In this document: positions 9,302 through 18,694 of the stretch, one piece after another | Numbering within the stretch: the first letter of the stretch is position 1 | How the letters are laid out: each line of letters begins with the position of its first letter | Origin: Vibrio marisflavi CECT 7928 | GTDB lineage: Bacteria > Pseudomonadota > Gammaproteobacteria > Enterobacterales > Vibrionaceae | DNA: 64,000 bases | Direction of reading: 5' to 3' | NCBI RefSeq assembly: GCF_921294215.1 | Contig: NZ_CAKLDM010000001.1 | Location: forward strand, 186,001 to 250,000 | The notes under the pieces: model-generated | The model's input: the letters and a program-made list of their open reading frames with translations, nothing else | The model's database searches: none | Told to the model about the DNA's origin: nothing | Translations under genes and position numbers: made by a program

Positions 9302-9357
9302 AATATTTACCTCAGGTGGGACGCTGGTGCCCCATTGAAAAAATTTTTAGTAATGTG

Positions 9358-10545
9358 TTACAGCATTTCGACAGTAGCGGCGATTCCCATACCACCACCG
9401 ATACACAGTGTTGCTAATCCCTTGCTTAGTTCTTGGCGTTTTAGTTCGTTCACTAACGTGACGAAAATGCGCGCGCCAGATGCGCCAATTGGATGTCCAA
9501 ACGCGATGGAACCACCATTAACATTGACCTTGTTGGTGTCCCACTGCATTTCTTTGTTGACTGAAATAGCTTGAGCGGCGAACGCTTCGTTCGATTCGAT
9601 AAGGTCGAGCTCGTCCATATTCCAGTTAGATTTGTCTAGCACTTTACGTGAAGCTTGAATTGGGCCAGTACCCATGATGGTTGGGTCGACGCCAACAGTG
9701 GCAAAGTTCACTAGACGAGCCATAGCTTGTAGGCCTAGTTCCTTAACTTTTTGCTCAGATGCAAGAATAACCATTGCCGCACCATCATTTACGCCAGATG
9801 CGTTGCCTGCTGTTATGCTGCCTGCTTTATCGAACGCTGGGCGCAGTTTTGCTAGGCCTTCTACTGTGGTTTGTGGGCGTGGGAATTCATCTTGAGCGAA
9901 CATCAGTGGTTCTTGACGCTTACGAGGTACAGCAACTGGAACAATTTCATCGGCTAGACGATTTGCCTCTAGAGCTTTAGCTGCTTTCATTTGCGATTGG
10001 TAAGCAAATTCATCTTGCTCTTCACGAGAGATATCGTATTTCTTGGCGATGTTTTCTGCAGTAGTGCCCATGTGATAATCGTTGAATGCATCCCATAGAC
10101 CGTCTTTGATCATGGTGTCTTCTGCGGTCCAGTTACCCATTTTTACGCCATTGCGAGAGTTTGGAAGAATATGAGGGGCTTGGCTCATGTTTTCTTGACC
10201 GCCAGCAATGACTAGGTCAGCATCGCCGTTTTTAATGGCTTGATAAGCAAGCTGCAAAGCTTTTAGGCCAGAACCGCAAACCTTATTGATAGTTAGAGCT
10301 GAAGAGTGCTCAGGGATGCCAGCAGCAATAGCAGTTTGACGTGCCGGGTTTTGGCCGCAGCCAGCAGTTAATACTTGACCCACGATGACTTCATCAACAT
10401 GGCTAGGGTCAATACTCTGCTGCTCTAGCATAGATTTGATAACTGTTGCGCCTAACTCAGTTGCTGGGATCCCAGAAAGAGTACCACCGAAAGAGCCCAA
10501 TGCAGTTCTTGAAGCTCCTAATACGAATACGTTTTTATTTTCCAA
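9358..10545 (-). CDS. atoB: Acetyl-CoA C-acetyltransferase (thiolase II)
   Basis: A 395-aa biosynthetic-type thiolase that joins two acetyl-CoA into acetoacetyl-CoA, or the reverse. All catalytic elements are visible: nucleophile Cys90 in NKVCGSG, His351 in GHPIGASGAR and Cys381 in LCIGGGMG. The start codon is TTG at 10545 with AGAGG upstream; no ATG fits the family N-terminus VFVLGASRTALGSFGG as well. It is the promoter-proximal gene of the leftward thiolase-ptb-buk-adc operon and would supply acetoacetyl-CoA to the three enzymes behind it. Sequence alone cannot say whether it runs in the synthetic or degradative direction. Confidence 0.93.
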   Translation of the reverse strand: MENKNVFVLGASRTALGSFGGTLSGIPATELGATVIKSMLEQQSIDPSHVDEVIVGQVLTAGCGQNPARQTAIAAGIPEHSSALTINKVCGSGLKALQLAYQAIKNGDADLVIAGGQENMSQAPHILPNSRNGVKMGNWTAEDTMIKDGLWDAFNDYHMGTTAENIAKKYDISREEQDEFAYQSQMKAAKALEANRLADEIVPVAVPRKRQEPLMFAQDEFPRPQTTVEGLAKLRPAFDKAGSITAGNASGVNDGAAMVILASEQKVKELGLQAMARLVNFATVGVDPTIMGTGPIQASRKVLDKSNWNMDELDLIESNEAFAAQAISVNKEMQWDTNKVNVNGGSIAFGHPIGASGARIFVTLVNELKRQELSKGLATLCIGGGMGIAATVEML

Positions 10546-10753
10546 AATATAATACCTCTACGCTAAGAAAAGAATTCCTAGGCTTCTCCTTTTATTCAGA
10601 ACTGCCTTGTACAAAAAGGAGGGAGTCAAGCCCAGGAATATAATTCATAAGCTAACTAACAATTTTACGAAATGCTTAATGTGAACAATTTATTTATATG
10701 CAATGCGTTAACTAAATGGTATTAAAGTTTTTACTCTCTAATACATGCACAAA

Positions 10754-10927
10754 TTAAATGTATTCATACATCGGAGTACAACTATTGAATGTTCTATTCC
10801 GTGTTATAACTGTATCTGAAGGTGCATCTCTAAAGCTTATTCCAAGGGCTTTGCAAGCTTGCTCTCTACTCATATTAAGATGGAGCATGTACATCACAAT
10901 TGCCACTTCCCAATTATTTTCGCTCAT
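10754..10927 (-). CDS. Small 57-aa helix-turn-helix-like protein (unlisted small ORF)
   Basis: A 57-aa frame starting MSENNWEVAI and ending YEYI, read leftward. Residues 15-33 (LHLNMSREQACKALGISF) look like a helix-turn-helix. The signature W-x2-A-I-x2-Y-M-x6-R-x2-A-C-x2-L-G occurs here at residues 6-29 and again, with identical spacing, in a second small ORF at 21303. That match is the main reason to believe it codes. The frame is open for 13 more codons upstream and those are rich in Lys/Arg, but no start codon or good ribosome site is visible there. It lies between the thiolase operon and the orphan binding protein. Function unknown; could be a decayed fragment. Confidence 0.4.
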   Translation of the reverse strand: MSENNWEVAIVMYMLHLNMSREQACKALGISFRDAPSDTVITRNRTFNSCTPMYEYI

Positions 10928-11400
10928 AACTTTGCTTTGCCTTTTAGTTGGCCTTTGTGCTGACTTTTATAGTGATTATTATTTTTAAGTTTATGATTTA
11001 TATTTATTAAATAAATCACACAAGCAAATGGCACATAAATCACGTACTACATATAGATTAAGTAGATTGATTTCATATAAAATTCAGCTTACTCATTTGT
11101 CGTGAGGTATACTTTATCGCTACTTATATAACTAATATATAGTTAGCTGCGTAAACAATGATCTTTTTTAAATTGTCCGGTTTTATATTTTTGGGATAAA
11201 TTTTGACAATATTTTGTTGGCGGGGGATATTAGGTTAAATGATGCGATTATATGAGTAATACGCATCAAGTTTATTTTCTAAATCTATAGGATAAGATAT
11301 ACCTAATTTTATATTTGTTCAATATATTTCAAATGGACAATAATATATTAAACAGGTATCACACTATAAGTGTATAGGTGAAAATCTATTCCAGAAAGCT
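10928..11400. other. A/T-rich intergenic stretch
   Basis: About 470 bp of strongly A/T-rich sequence between the small ORF and the end of the binding-protein gene. I see no gene, no clear hairpin with a U tract, and no conserved RNA element. Confidence 0.5.
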
Positions 11401-12405
11401 CTAATCCTTTTTTGTGCAGGTTTTGTAATTCTGTTGAGTACATATATTTAAAGGAGTGTATATAAACTCTTGATACGGCTGATTATTAATGATTTTGTAA
11501 AGTGTTAATATGGCTTGGCGCCCCATTTCATAAGGACTTTGACCTACATTTGCGGTAGTGAGTTTGTCCCCTAGTAACACTAGCTGAGTAGCGGATGCGT
11601 CGGAAATGACTATCGATATTTTATTGTCAGTAAGACTTTTCTTATAAGGTGTAATCAAATCTCGATATATCTTCTCGTCGTTTTGTAGCCAACCACCGAC
11701 AGACACAAAGGCGTCGGCTTGTACTCGTTTTCCTTTGAGGACGGTATCTAACTGTTTAACCGCTCTAGGAAGCTGGTCAAAATTGAAAAATGGTTTTCTT
11801 ACCTCAATCCAACCGTTCTCTCCGGTAAGTAAAGTGCCGGGGGGAGAATCATAACGATTACCAGAAAGCGCACTGCGTATGCCCATAATTCGAAGGTTCA
11901 AATTCGGTGAATCAGGGCGGCCGCTTTGAATCACTAAGGCTCCACCATTTGGGCGATTGATTTGTAGTTGTTCACCTAGTGCTTTTCCTAGTTCAAAGTT
12001 GTTTGTTCCAATATAGGCTGAACGCAGATCTGGATATTTTTTCAATGTGGCAGCATCAAAGTCTGAATCATAGGTAACGATAGGGATACCTGCTTGTTTT
12101 GCTTGCTTTAGGCTGTTGCCTGCTAGAAACTTTGATTGTCCTACGGCGATCGCTATTCCATCCACTCCATCTGCAATCAGTTTTTTTACTATCTTGTCTT
12201 GAGTACGTATGTCCGCTTCACCCGGACTGACATAAATGCACTTAACGTTGGGCAGTTCTTTTGCCGCCGCTTCACATCCGATCTTGCTTTGGGTAAAGAA
12301 AACGCTTTCAAACTTCGGCACGACAGCTAGCGTCAACTCTTTTGCTGATACAAATCCGTTAGACGAAAAAATGGAGACTAAAAGTAATATTGTTAACTGT
12401 CGCAT
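11401..12405 (-). CDS. Periplasmic sugar-binding protein, ribose-binding-like (orphan)
   Basis: A 334-aa type I periplasmic binding protein. I start it at the internal Met 12405, giving the signal peptide MRQLTILLLVSIFSSNGFVSA; the longer frame from 12477 adds a second hydrophobic patch and has no better ribosome site. The mature part follows the Peripla_BP_4 pattern (VVPKFESVFFTQSKIGCEAAA, GVDGIAIAV, GIPIVTYDSD, ANVGQSPYEMGRQAI). It diverges from the rbs operon and has no permease or ATPase of its own, so it may feed RbsAC with another sugar or act as the sensor domain of a receptor kinase, as TorT and LuxP do. Ligand unknown. Confidence 0.78.
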   Translation of the reverse strand: MRQLTILLLVSIFSSNGFVSAKELTLAVVPKFESVFFTQSKIGCEAAAKELPNVKCIYVSPGEADIRTQDKIVKKLIADGVDGIAIAVGQSKFLAGNSLKQAKQAGIPIVTYDSDFDAATLKKYPDLRSAYIGTNNFELGKALGEQLQINRPNGGALVIQSGRPDSPNLNLRIMGIRSALSGNRYDSPPGTLLTGENGWIEVRKPFFNFDQLPRAVKQLDTVLKGKRVQADAFVSVGGWLQNDEKIYRDLITPYKKSLTDNKISIVISDASATQLVLLGDKLTTANVGQSPYEMGRQAILTLYKIINNQPYQEFIYTPLNICTQQNYKTCTKKD

Positions 12406-12489
12406 GATTGGGCCGAATAGAATAAAAACCTTATAAATGAAGTGTAGAAGGTTTTTTCGAAAGTAAGATAGTCTCATGATTCAACTTTC

Positions 12490-12507
12490 AGGTGACATTC
12501 ATCACCT
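12490..12507. promoter_or_regulatory. CRP-like palindrome in the rbs divergent region
   Basis: AGGTGA-CATTCA-TCACCT is a perfect 6-bp inverted repeat with a 6-bp spacer, the geometry of a CRP site (TGTGA-N6-TCACA), with GGTGA/TCACC cores. It lies about 50 bp upstream of the proposed rbs -35 box and close to the divergent binding-protein gene, where catabolite activation would be expected. Confidence 0.45.
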
Positions 12508-12540
12508 TTATTGTCATGCCAAGATACATTTTGAAGATCT

Positions 12541-12568
12541 TTGTCACACATTGCCTTCTGGTTAAATA
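12541..12568 (+). promoter_or_regulatory. Candidate rbs promoter
   Basis: TTGTCA (12541-12546) and TAAATA (12563-12568) are separated by 16 bp, a fair sigma-70 match. The rbs operator-like palindrome starts 27 bp downstream of the -10 box, a position suited to repression. Confidence 0.45.
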
Positions 12569-12595
12569 CAAACCAATTAATTGACGTTAGGATGC

Positions 12596-12613
12596 CATCG
12601 AAACGTTTCGATG
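12596..12613. promoter_or_regulatory. RbsR-type operator: perfect 18-bp palindrome
   Basis: CATCGAAACGTTTCGATG is a perfect palindrome with the central CG and GAAACGTTTC core typical of LacI/GalR-family operators, as bound by RbsR and PurR. It sits 91 bp before rbsD, whose operon encodes RbsR as its last gene, so RbsR is the obvious ligand. Confidence 0.8.
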
Positions 12614-12703
12614 AGTTTTCTTGTTGCAAAAATGCACTAGGTTGCATTTGTCTAGATGTGGCTCAAAGAGCGCTAGGTTTAGCGAAGTGTTGGTAGGTTA
12701 GAA

Positions 12704-13123
12704 ATGAAAAAGTCGTCCCTTATTAATTCAGAGCTGTCGTATTTGGTAGCTACGCTTGGACACACAGATGAAATCACCATTTGTGATGCTGGGCTCCCTA
12801 TTTCTGAAGAGTGCCAACGCATTGATCTGGCTCTCACTCGTGGTGTGCCAGGGTTTATTGAAACTGTGAAAGCGATTTTGAGCGAGTCGCAAATTGAAGC
12901 AGTAGTATTAGCAAGCGAGTTTGCTGAGATAAGCCCTGGTACACATGAAGCTTTGTTGGCAGTACTAAAAGAAGAAGAGCAGAAAAGTGATTCATCGATT
13001 GATGTTCACTACATTAGCCACGAAGAATTTAAGGCTCGCACGTGCAAGAGTCGTGCAGTTGTGAGAACTGGAGAATGCACACCGTATGCAAACGTCATTT
13101 TTCAGGCTGGCGTAGCATTTTAA
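12704..13123 (+). CDS. rbsD: D-ribose pyranase
   Basis: A 139-aa RbsD protein, which interconverts beta-pyranose and beta-furanose forms of D-ribose so that ribokinase can use it. Recognisable segments are LGHTDEITICDAGLPI near the N-terminus (with the His-x-Asp region of the active site), ALTRGVPGFIET, and the C-terminal VVRTGECTPYANVIFQAGVAF ending exactly where RbsD proteins end. It is the first gene of rbsDACBKR and follows the operator palindrome. Cytoplasmic decamer in the family. No oddities seen. Confidence 0.96.
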   Translation: MKKSSLINSELSYLVATLGHTDEITICDAGLPISEECQRIDLALTRGVPGFIETVKAILSESQIEAVVLASEFAEISPGTHEALLAVLKEEEQKSDSSIDVHYISHEEFKARTCKSRAVVRTGECTPYANVIFQAGVAF

Positions 13124-13147
13124 AGGATAACTTTCCGAGGAAAATAC

Positions 13148-14653
13148 ATGACGGAAGCTATTTTACAGCTCGATTCAATTGAAAAAGCTTTTCCTGGTGT
13201 GAAAGCGTTAGACAAGGCGAGCCTTAATGTCTATTCAGGTCGAGTGATGGCGTTGTTGGGCGAAAATGGTGCTGGGAAATCTACCTTGATGAAGGTGTTG
13301 ACCGGTATTTATGCCATGGATGCAGGCAGCATCCATTACAAAGGTTTACCTGTTTCATTTAAAGGCCCGCGCGAATCACAGCATGCGGGTATCAGCATTA
13401 TCCACCAAGAACTTAACTTGATACCCGAGTTAACCATTGCCGAGAATATTTTTCTAGGCCGTGAAATTACGGGTGCATTTGGCCGAGTGTTATGGGGCGA
13501 AATGTATCGCCAAGCTGATAAATTGTTAGCCCGCTTAAATGTAAAACATAGTTCGAAAAAACTGTTGGGTGAGCTAAGCCTCGGCGAGCAGCAGATGGTA
13601 GAGATAGCCAAAGCCCTTTCTTTTGAATCCAAAGTGATCATCATGGATGAGCCTACTGACGCGCTCACTGATACAGAAACTGAATCTTTATTTAAAGTGA
13701 TTAACGAGCTGCGCGACCAAGGTTGTGGCATTGTTTATATCTCCCACCGATTGAAAGAAATCTTCGAAATCTGCGATGACATTACCATTCTGCGTGATGG
13801 AAAATTTATCAATCAGTGCCAAGTAAGTGAAACCGATGAAGACCATCTAATTGAGATGATGGTAGGTCGTAAGTTAGAAGAGCAATACCCTCGTATTGAA
13901 GCAACACATGGTAGCGTTTGCCTGCAAGTGTCCAACTTAACTGGATCGGGTGTTCACGATGTAAGTTTCCACCTAAATAAAGGTGAAATTCTGGGGGTTT
14001 CTGGCTTGATGGGCGCAGGGCGCACCGAGTTGATGAAAGTCATATACGGCGCACTTGCCAGTGAAAGTGGCTCAATTCAATTGAACGGGAAAACCATTAA
14101 ACCAACTAGCCCTCAACAGGGGCTGGCAAGTGGAATTGCGTATATCTCAGAAGATCGAAAAGGCGATGGCTTGATCCTTGGTCTATCGGTTAAAGAAAAC
14201 ATGTCGTTGTGCGCACTCGATCATTTGTCGGCTGGCATGCAAATTCAGCACAGTAAAGAAGTGTTGGCGGTTGAAGACTTTGTTTCTCTATTCAATATCA
14301 AAACTCCAAGCCGAAACCAAATTATCGGTAATCTATCTGGTGGTAATCAGCAGAAAGTCGCCATTGCTAAAGGATTAATGACGAGGCCAAAAGTCTTGAT
14401 TCTCGATGAGCCGACACGAGGTGTCGATGTTGGCGCGAAGAAAGAGATTTACCAATTAATAAATAAGTTTAAGGCCGAAGGAATGAGCATCATTTTGGTC
14501 TCTTCTGAGATGCCAGAAGTGCTTGGCATGAGCGACCGTATATTAGTGATGCACGAAGGACGCATCAGCGGAGAATTTGATGCAAGTGAAGCAAACCAAG
14601 AGAAACTGTTGGCCTGTGCCGTCGGAAAGAAAATTAATGAGGAAGCCGCATGA
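13148..14653 (+). CDS. rbsA: Ribose ABC transporter, ATP-binding subunit
   Basis: A 501-aa duplicated ABC ATPase. The first half has Walker [10 protein letters not shown] (residues 38-46), signature LSLGEQQ and Walker [12 protein letters not shown]. The second half has the degenerate Walker [11 protein letters not shown], signature [15 protein letters not shown] and Walker [13 protein letters not shown], the normal pattern for RbsA/MglA/XylG proteins. One small peculiarity is 'DEPTDAL' where most members have 'DEPTAAL'. A GAGG ribosome site precedes the ATG, and the end overlaps rbsC by 4 nt (ATGA). It powers import of ribose with RbsC and RbsB. Confidence 0.97.
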   Translation: MTEAILQLDSIEKAFPGVKALDKASLNVYSGRVMALLGENGAGKSTLMKVLTGIYAMDAGSIHYKGLPVSFKGPRESQHAGISIIHQELNLIPELTIAENIFLGREITGAFGRVLWGEMYRQADKLLARLNVKHSSKKLLGELSLGEQQMVEIAKALSFESKVIIMDEPTDALTDTETESLFKVINELRDQGCGIVYISHRLKEIFEICDDITILRDGKFINQCQVSETDEDHLIEMMVGRKLEEQYPRIEATHGSVCLQVSNLTGSGVHDVSFHLNKGEILGVSGLMGAGRTELMKVIYGALASESGSIQLNGKTIKPTSPQQGLASGIAYISEDRKGDGLILGLSVKENMSLCALDHLSAGMQIQHSKEVLAVEDFVSLFNIKTPSRNQIIGNLSGGNQQKVAIAKGLMTRPKVLILDEPTRGVDVGAKKEIYQLINKFKAEGMSIILVSSEMPEVLGMSDRILVMHEGRISGEFDASEANQEKLLACAVGKKINEEAA

Positions 14654-15633
14654 GTAGTAAAACGATGAGCAAATCAGCAGAACTAGGAGAGAGAAAGCTC
14701 TTTAGTAAAGAATGGTTAATTGAGCAGAAGTCTCTGATTGCTTTATTGCTCCTGATAGTGGTTGTCTCATTTTTGAATCCCAACTTCTTTACAGTCGACA
14801 ATATTCTCAATATTTTGCGCCAAACTTCGGTTAACGCCATCATCGCTGTAGGGATGACGTTGGTCATTCTGACTGCCGGGATAGATTTAAGCGTTGGCTC
14901 GGTGCTTGCTCTATGCGGTGCATTTGCTGCGAGCTTAATTGCCATAGAAGTTCCGGTGCTAATCGCGGTACCGACTGCGTTACTTGCTGGTGCGGCTTTA
15001 GGGGCGATCAGTGGGGTTATCATTGCGAAAGGTAAAGTTCAGGCATTTATCGCGACATTGGTGACGATGACGCTTCTTCGTGGCGTGACAATGGTATTTA
15101 CCGAAGGTCGACCAATTTCAACAGGCTTTACTGCTACGGCAGATTCCTTTGCTTGGTTTGGTACAGGCTACGCATTAGGCATTCCAGTACCTGTGTGGTT
15201 AATGGTGATTGTATTTGCAGCGGCATGGTATCTGCTCAACCACACTCGATTCGGCCGATATGTGTACGCCTTAGGTGGGAACGAGTCGGCAACTCGCCTT
15301 TCTGGAATCAACGTTGATCGCGTAAAAATTGGTGTTTACGCCATCTGTGGACTTTTGGCTGCTCTAGCCGGAATTATTGTAACTTCTCGATTGTCGTCAG
15401 CACAACCAACAGCCGGAACAGGCTATGAGTTAGATGCGATTGCGGCAGTTGTGTTAGGCGGTACCAGCCTTATGGGAGGTAAAGGTCGAATCATGGGAAC
15501 CCTTATCGGTGCTCTAATCATCGGCTTTTTGAACAACGCTCTTAACTTGCTGGACGTCTCCTCTTACTACCAGATGATAGCAAAAGCAGTGGTTATTCTA
15601 CTGGCTGTGCTGGTAGACAATAAAAATAAATAA
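14650..15633 (+). CDS. rbsC: Ribose ABC transporter, permease subunit
   Basis: A 327-aa inner-membrane permease of the BPD_transp_2 group with about 8-10 hydrophobic helices. Family landmarks include [49 protein letters not shown] and the C-terminal [36 protein letters not shown]. Its start overlaps rbsA by ATGA, so the subunits are probably made in coupled fashion. It forms the ribose channel with RbsA. A 58-bp spacer before rbsB contains an imperfect GGAAGC/GCTTTC hairpin. Confidence 0.97.
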   Translation: MSSKTMSKSAELGERKLFSKEWLIEQKSLIALLLLIVVVSFLNPNFFTVDNILNILRQTSVNAIIAVGMTLVILTAGIDLSVGSVLALCGAFAASLIAIEVPVLIAVPTALLAGAALGAISGVIIAKGKVQAFIATLVTMTLLRGVTMVFTEGRPISTGFTATADSFAWFGTGYALGIPVPVWLMVIVFAAAWYLLNHTRFGRYVYALGGNESATRLSGINVDRVKIGVYAICGLLAALAGIIVTSRLSSAQPTAGTGYELDAIAAVVLGGTSLMGGKGRIMGTLIGALIIGFLNNALNLLDVSSYYQMIAKAVVILLAVLVDNKNK

Positions 15634-15691
15634 CAGCTTATAAAACGGTCTGGAAGCTTGCTTTCAAACGACACCCTACATAAAGGACAAC

Positions 15692-16573
15692 ATGATGAAA
15701 AAATTGATTACTTTTGTTTTTTCGCTACTACTTACTTCGTTTTACTCGGTGGCAGCACATGCGCAGGACACCATCGCGATAGTGCTTTCGACACTAAATA
15801 ACCCGTTTTTTGTTTCGATGAAAGATGGTGCGGAAGCAAAAGCTAAGGATCTTGGCTATAAATTGATTGTTTTGGATTCTCAAAACGATCCAAGCAAAGA
15901 GCTTTCTAACGTTGAAGATCTTACGGTACGCGGTGTTAAGGCGATTTTGATTAACCCGACCGATTCAGATGCTGTTGCCAATGCAATACGCATGGCAAAC
16001 CGCGCTAACATCCCAGTGATTACACTCGATCGTGGTGCAAGCCGTGGAGATGTGGTGAGCCACATTGCTTCAGATAACGTTGCTGGCGGTGAAATGGCTG
16101 GTGATTTCATTGTTAAAAAGCTGGGAGATGATGCAAAAGTTATCCAGCTAGAAGGTATCGCAGGTACTTCTGCAGCACGTGAGCGTGGCGAAGGGTTTAT
16201 GAAGGCTGTCAAAGCAAGTCACATGGATCTTCTTGCCAGCCAACCTGCTGATTTCGACCGTACTAAAGGTTTGAACGTGATGGAAAACCTACTAGCAGCA
16301 CACCCAAATGTTCAAGCAGTATTTGCGCAAAATGATGAAATGGCATTGGGTGCTCTTAGAGCTGTTCAAGCAGCAGGCAAAAAAGTTCTAATTGTTGGTT
16401 TTGACGGAACAAAAGATGGTATTGCGGCAGTCGAACGAGGCAAACTTGCAGCGACAGTCGCTCAGCAGCCTTCTCTAATTGGCGCGCTAGGTGTTGAAAC
16501 AGCAAGCAAAGTACTGAAAGGTGAGAAAGTTGCAAAGAACATTCCTGTACCTTTGAAAATCATTACTAAATAA
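15692..16573 (+). CDS. rbsB: Ribose periplasmic binding protein
   Basis: A 293-aa binding protein. The signal peptide is [24 protein letters not shown], with cleavage before [10 protein letters not shown]. The mature start ([19 protein letters not shown]), [32 protein letters not shown] and [14 protein letters not shown] are the standard RbsB ligand-binding landmarks. AAAGGA is well placed for the first of two adjacent ATG codons; the second (15695) is equally possible. RbsB delivers ribose to RbsAC and in enterics also serves ribose chemotaxis; some relatives bind AI-2. A hairpin follows the gene, probably letting rbsB be expressed above rbsK and rbsR. Confidence 0.97.
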   Translation: MMKKLITFVFSLLLTSFYSVAAHAQDTIAIVLSTLNNPFFVSMKDGAEAKAKDLGYKLIVLDSQNDPSKELSNVEDLTVRGVKAILINPTDSDAVANAIRMANRANIPVITLDRGASRGDVVSHIASDNVAGGEMAGDFIVKKLGDDAKVIQLEGIAGTSAARERGEGFMKAVKASHMDLLASQPADFDRTKGLNVMENLLAAHPNVQAVFAQNDEMALGALRAVQAAGKKVLIVGFDGTKDGIAAVERGKLAATVAQQPSLIGALGVETASKVLKGEKVAKNIPVPLKIITK

Positions 16574-16588
16574 GACACTATCAGCTTT

Positions 16589-16619
16589 GGCTCTTTCTAG
16601 TTCTCCACTAGGGAGAGCC
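16589..16619 (+). terminator. Intra-operon attenuating hairpin after rbsB
   Basis: GGCTCT (16589-16594) pairs with AGAGCC (16614-16619), with an inner CTAGT/ACTAG stem, followed by TTTAAA. The weak U tract suggests partial termination or mRNA 3'-end protection, lowering rbsK and rbsR relative to rbsB. Confidence 0.55.
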
Positions 16620-16681
16620 TTTAAACCCTGTTTACATTGTAAATCCCACAGATTTTTATCGTTCCGATTCAAGGAAGCCTC

Positions 16682-17599
16682 ATGAATAAGTTAGTTGTGT
16701 TGGGTAGCGTAAATGCTGACCACGTTCTTCAAGTCCCTTCATTTCCACGGCCGGGAGAAACGTTACATGGTGCGAACTATCAAGTTATCCCCGGTGGCAA
16801 AGGTGCCAACCAAGCCGTCGCTGCCGCGCGCTTACAAGCGGATGTTGGCTTTATTGCAAGCATCGGTGACGACGCATTTGGGCTAGACATTCAAAGACGC
16901 TTTAAGGCTGAAGGTATCAATACCTCTGGTGTTAAGATGCAAGAAAATTGTCCGACTGGTATTGCGATGATTCAAGTTTCGCACAGTGGCGAAAACAGTA
17001 TTTGTATTTCTGCCGAAGCAAATGGAAAACTAGATGCTTCTTCTATCGAGACTGACTTTGACAGCATACGTCAGGCAGAATATTTGTTAATGCAGCTAGA
17101 AACCCCATTAGACGGTATTGAAAAAGCGGCGCAAGTCGCTAGCGAAAATCAAACTAAAGTTATTCTAAACCCGGCTCCTGCACGTGCACTTTCGGATGGT
17201 CTATTGTCGAATGTTGATGTTATCTCGCCAAATGAGACCGAAGTTGAAGTGTTGACGGGCGTTGCTGTAACAGATGATACCTCTGCGCAACAAGCTGCCA
17301 ATGTACTTCATGAGAAAGGCATCTCTTTGGTGTTAATCACGCTAGGAGCAAAAGGTGTTTGGCTGAGCCAAGATGGCACTGGCGAGCTGATTTCAGGCTT
17401 TAGAGTCGAAGCGAAAGATACTACGGCAGCTGGTGACACGTTTAATGGCGCGTTAGTAACTGGTTTATTGGAGAATATGTCACTAGAATCAGCGATTAAA
17501 TTTGCTCATGCTGCTGCTGCAATTTCAGTGACTCGCTTTGGCGCACAAACATCGATTCCCACTCGTATCGAAGTGGATGAATTTCTGAAAAACCAATAA
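16682..17599 (+). CDS. rbsK: Ribokinase
   Basis: A 305-aa PfkB-family kinase that phosphorylates ribose to ribose 5-phosphate. The first PfkB signature PGGKGANQAVAAARL is at residues 37-51, and the C-terminal signature DTTAAGDTFNGALVTGL holds the catalytic aspartate and anion hole. NAD at residues 11-13 and NPAPA, SPNETE and LITLGAKGV are typical ribokinase positions. AAGGAAG lies just upstream of the ATG. It is separated from rbsB by the attenuating hairpin and from rbsR by only 12 nt. No abnormalities are seen. Confidence 0.97.
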   Translation: MNKLVVLGSVNADHVLQVPSFPRPGETLHGANYQVIPGGKGANQAVAAARLQADVGFIASIGDDAFGLDIQRRFKAEGINTSGVKMQENCPTGIAMIQVSHSGENSICISAEANGKLDASSIETDFDSIRQAEYLLMQLETPLDGIEKAAQVASENQTKVILNPAPARALSDGLLSNVDVISPNETEVEVLTGVAVTDDTSAQQAANVLHEKGISLVLITLGAKGVWLSQDGTGELISGFRVEAKDTTAAGDTFNGALVTGLLENMSLESAIKFAHAAAAISVTRFGAQTSIPTRIEVDEFLKNQ

Positions 17600-17611
17600 A
17601 AAGGATCCGAT

Positions 17612-18616
17612 ATGGCAACGATGAAGGACATTGCCAAGCTTGCAGGTGTTTCTACATCAACAGTTAGCCATGTGATTAACAAGACTCGCTTTGTCAGTGA
17701 GGAAATTTCTGAGCGAGTCAACAGTGCGGCTAAAGAACTTAATTACTATGCACCTTCTGCATTGGCGCGCAGCCTAAAAGTAAAGCGTACTCGAACAATT
17801 GGCATGTTGGTGACTACTTCAACCAATCCGTTTTTTGGCGAAGTCGTGAAAGGGGTGGAACGTAGTTGTTATCAGCAAAACTACAATCTCATTCTTTGCA
17901 ATACTGAAGGTGACAATCAACGTATGAAAGCGTCAATTGATACCTTATTGCAAAAGCGCGTCGATGGGCTGCTTTTAATGTGCTCTACGTTAGAAGGGGA
18001 GAGTATAGCTGGCCTCGAGCGCTGTCCCGACATACCGATCGTGGTGATGGATTGGGGGCCAATGTCTTTTGCTTGCGACAAAATCCAAGATAACTCATAT
18101 CGTGGCGGTTATATGGCGGCCAAGCACTTAATTGAAAGTGGACATAAAGATATTGGTTGTATCACTGGGCCGTTGTCTAAACACCAAGCTGAATACCGGT
18201 TTAATGGATTTAAAACAGCGTTGCTCGAAAATGACATACCGCTAAACCAAAACTGGATTATTGAAAGTGATTTTGAATGCAAAGGTGGCTATGAATCATT
18301 TACAAAGCTTCAAGAGAGAGGAGCGTTGCCAAGTGCTATTTTTGTCTGTAACGACATGATGGCAATGGGAGTTATTAATGCCGCAAACGAAGCGGGAATC
18401 CGCATCCCTGAAGATCTGTCTATCATTGGGTATGATGATATCCATATTGCCCAATACATGACCCCTGCATTAACGACCATTCACCAACCCAAGTATCGTC
18501 TTGGTCAAGCCGCAGTAAATACACTATTACAAAGGCTAGAGAAAGAGATAGTTGAGCCAACCGTTGTCCAGCTTGAGCCAACGTTGATGACACGTAAAAG
18601 TGTTAAGATCCTATAG
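17612..18616 (+). CDS. rbsR: Ribose operon repressor (LacI/GalR family)
   Basis: A 334-aa LacI-family repressor. The N-terminal helix-turn-helix MATMKDIAKLAGVSTSTVSHVINKTRFVS is nearly identical to other RbsR proteins, followed by the hinge helix (ALARSLKVKRT) and a periplasmic-binding-like sensor domain that binds ribose. AAGGA precedes the start. It closes the rbsDACBKR operon and is expected to bind the 18-bp palindrome at 12596-12613, with release on ribose. Confidence 0.95.
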   Translation: MATMKDIAKLAGVSTSTVSHVINKTRFVSEEISERVNSAAKELNYYAPSALARSLKVKRTRTIGMLVTTSTNPFFGEVVKGVERSCYQQNYNLILCNTEGDNQRMKASIDTLLQKRVDGLLLMCSTLEGESIAGLERCPDIPIVVMDWGPMSFACDKIQDNSYRGGYMAAKHLIESGHKDIGCITGPLSKHQAEYRFNGFKTALLENDIPLNQNWIIESDFECKGGYESFTKLQERGALPSAIFVCNDMMAMGVINAANEAGIRIPEDLSIIGYDDIHIAQYMTPALTTIHQPKYRLGQAAVNTLLQRLEKEIVEPTVVQLEPTLMTRKSVKIL

Positions 18617-18634
18617 CGGCTATCAGCTAAAAAA

Positions 18635-18665
18635 ATAGGAGAATACCGAAACAGTATTCTCCTAT
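18635..18665. terminator. Bidirectional terminator between rbsR and the APC permease
   Basis: ATAGGAGAATAC (18635-18646) and GTATTCTCCTAT (18654-18665) form a perfect 12-bp stem with loop CGAAACA. Read leftward it is followed by TTTTTTT, a classic terminator for the permease gene; read rightward it closes the rbs operon but lacks a U tract. Confidence 0.85.
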
Positions 18666-18694
18666 ATGAAGGCTTAGCTTATTTAAAGCAGAGA

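Noticed and set aside
10758..10988. 76-codon + strand frame opposite the small HTH-like ORF
   Set aside because: It is the antisense shadow of the 57-aa frame, which has a paralogue at 21303; the + frame has no family features.
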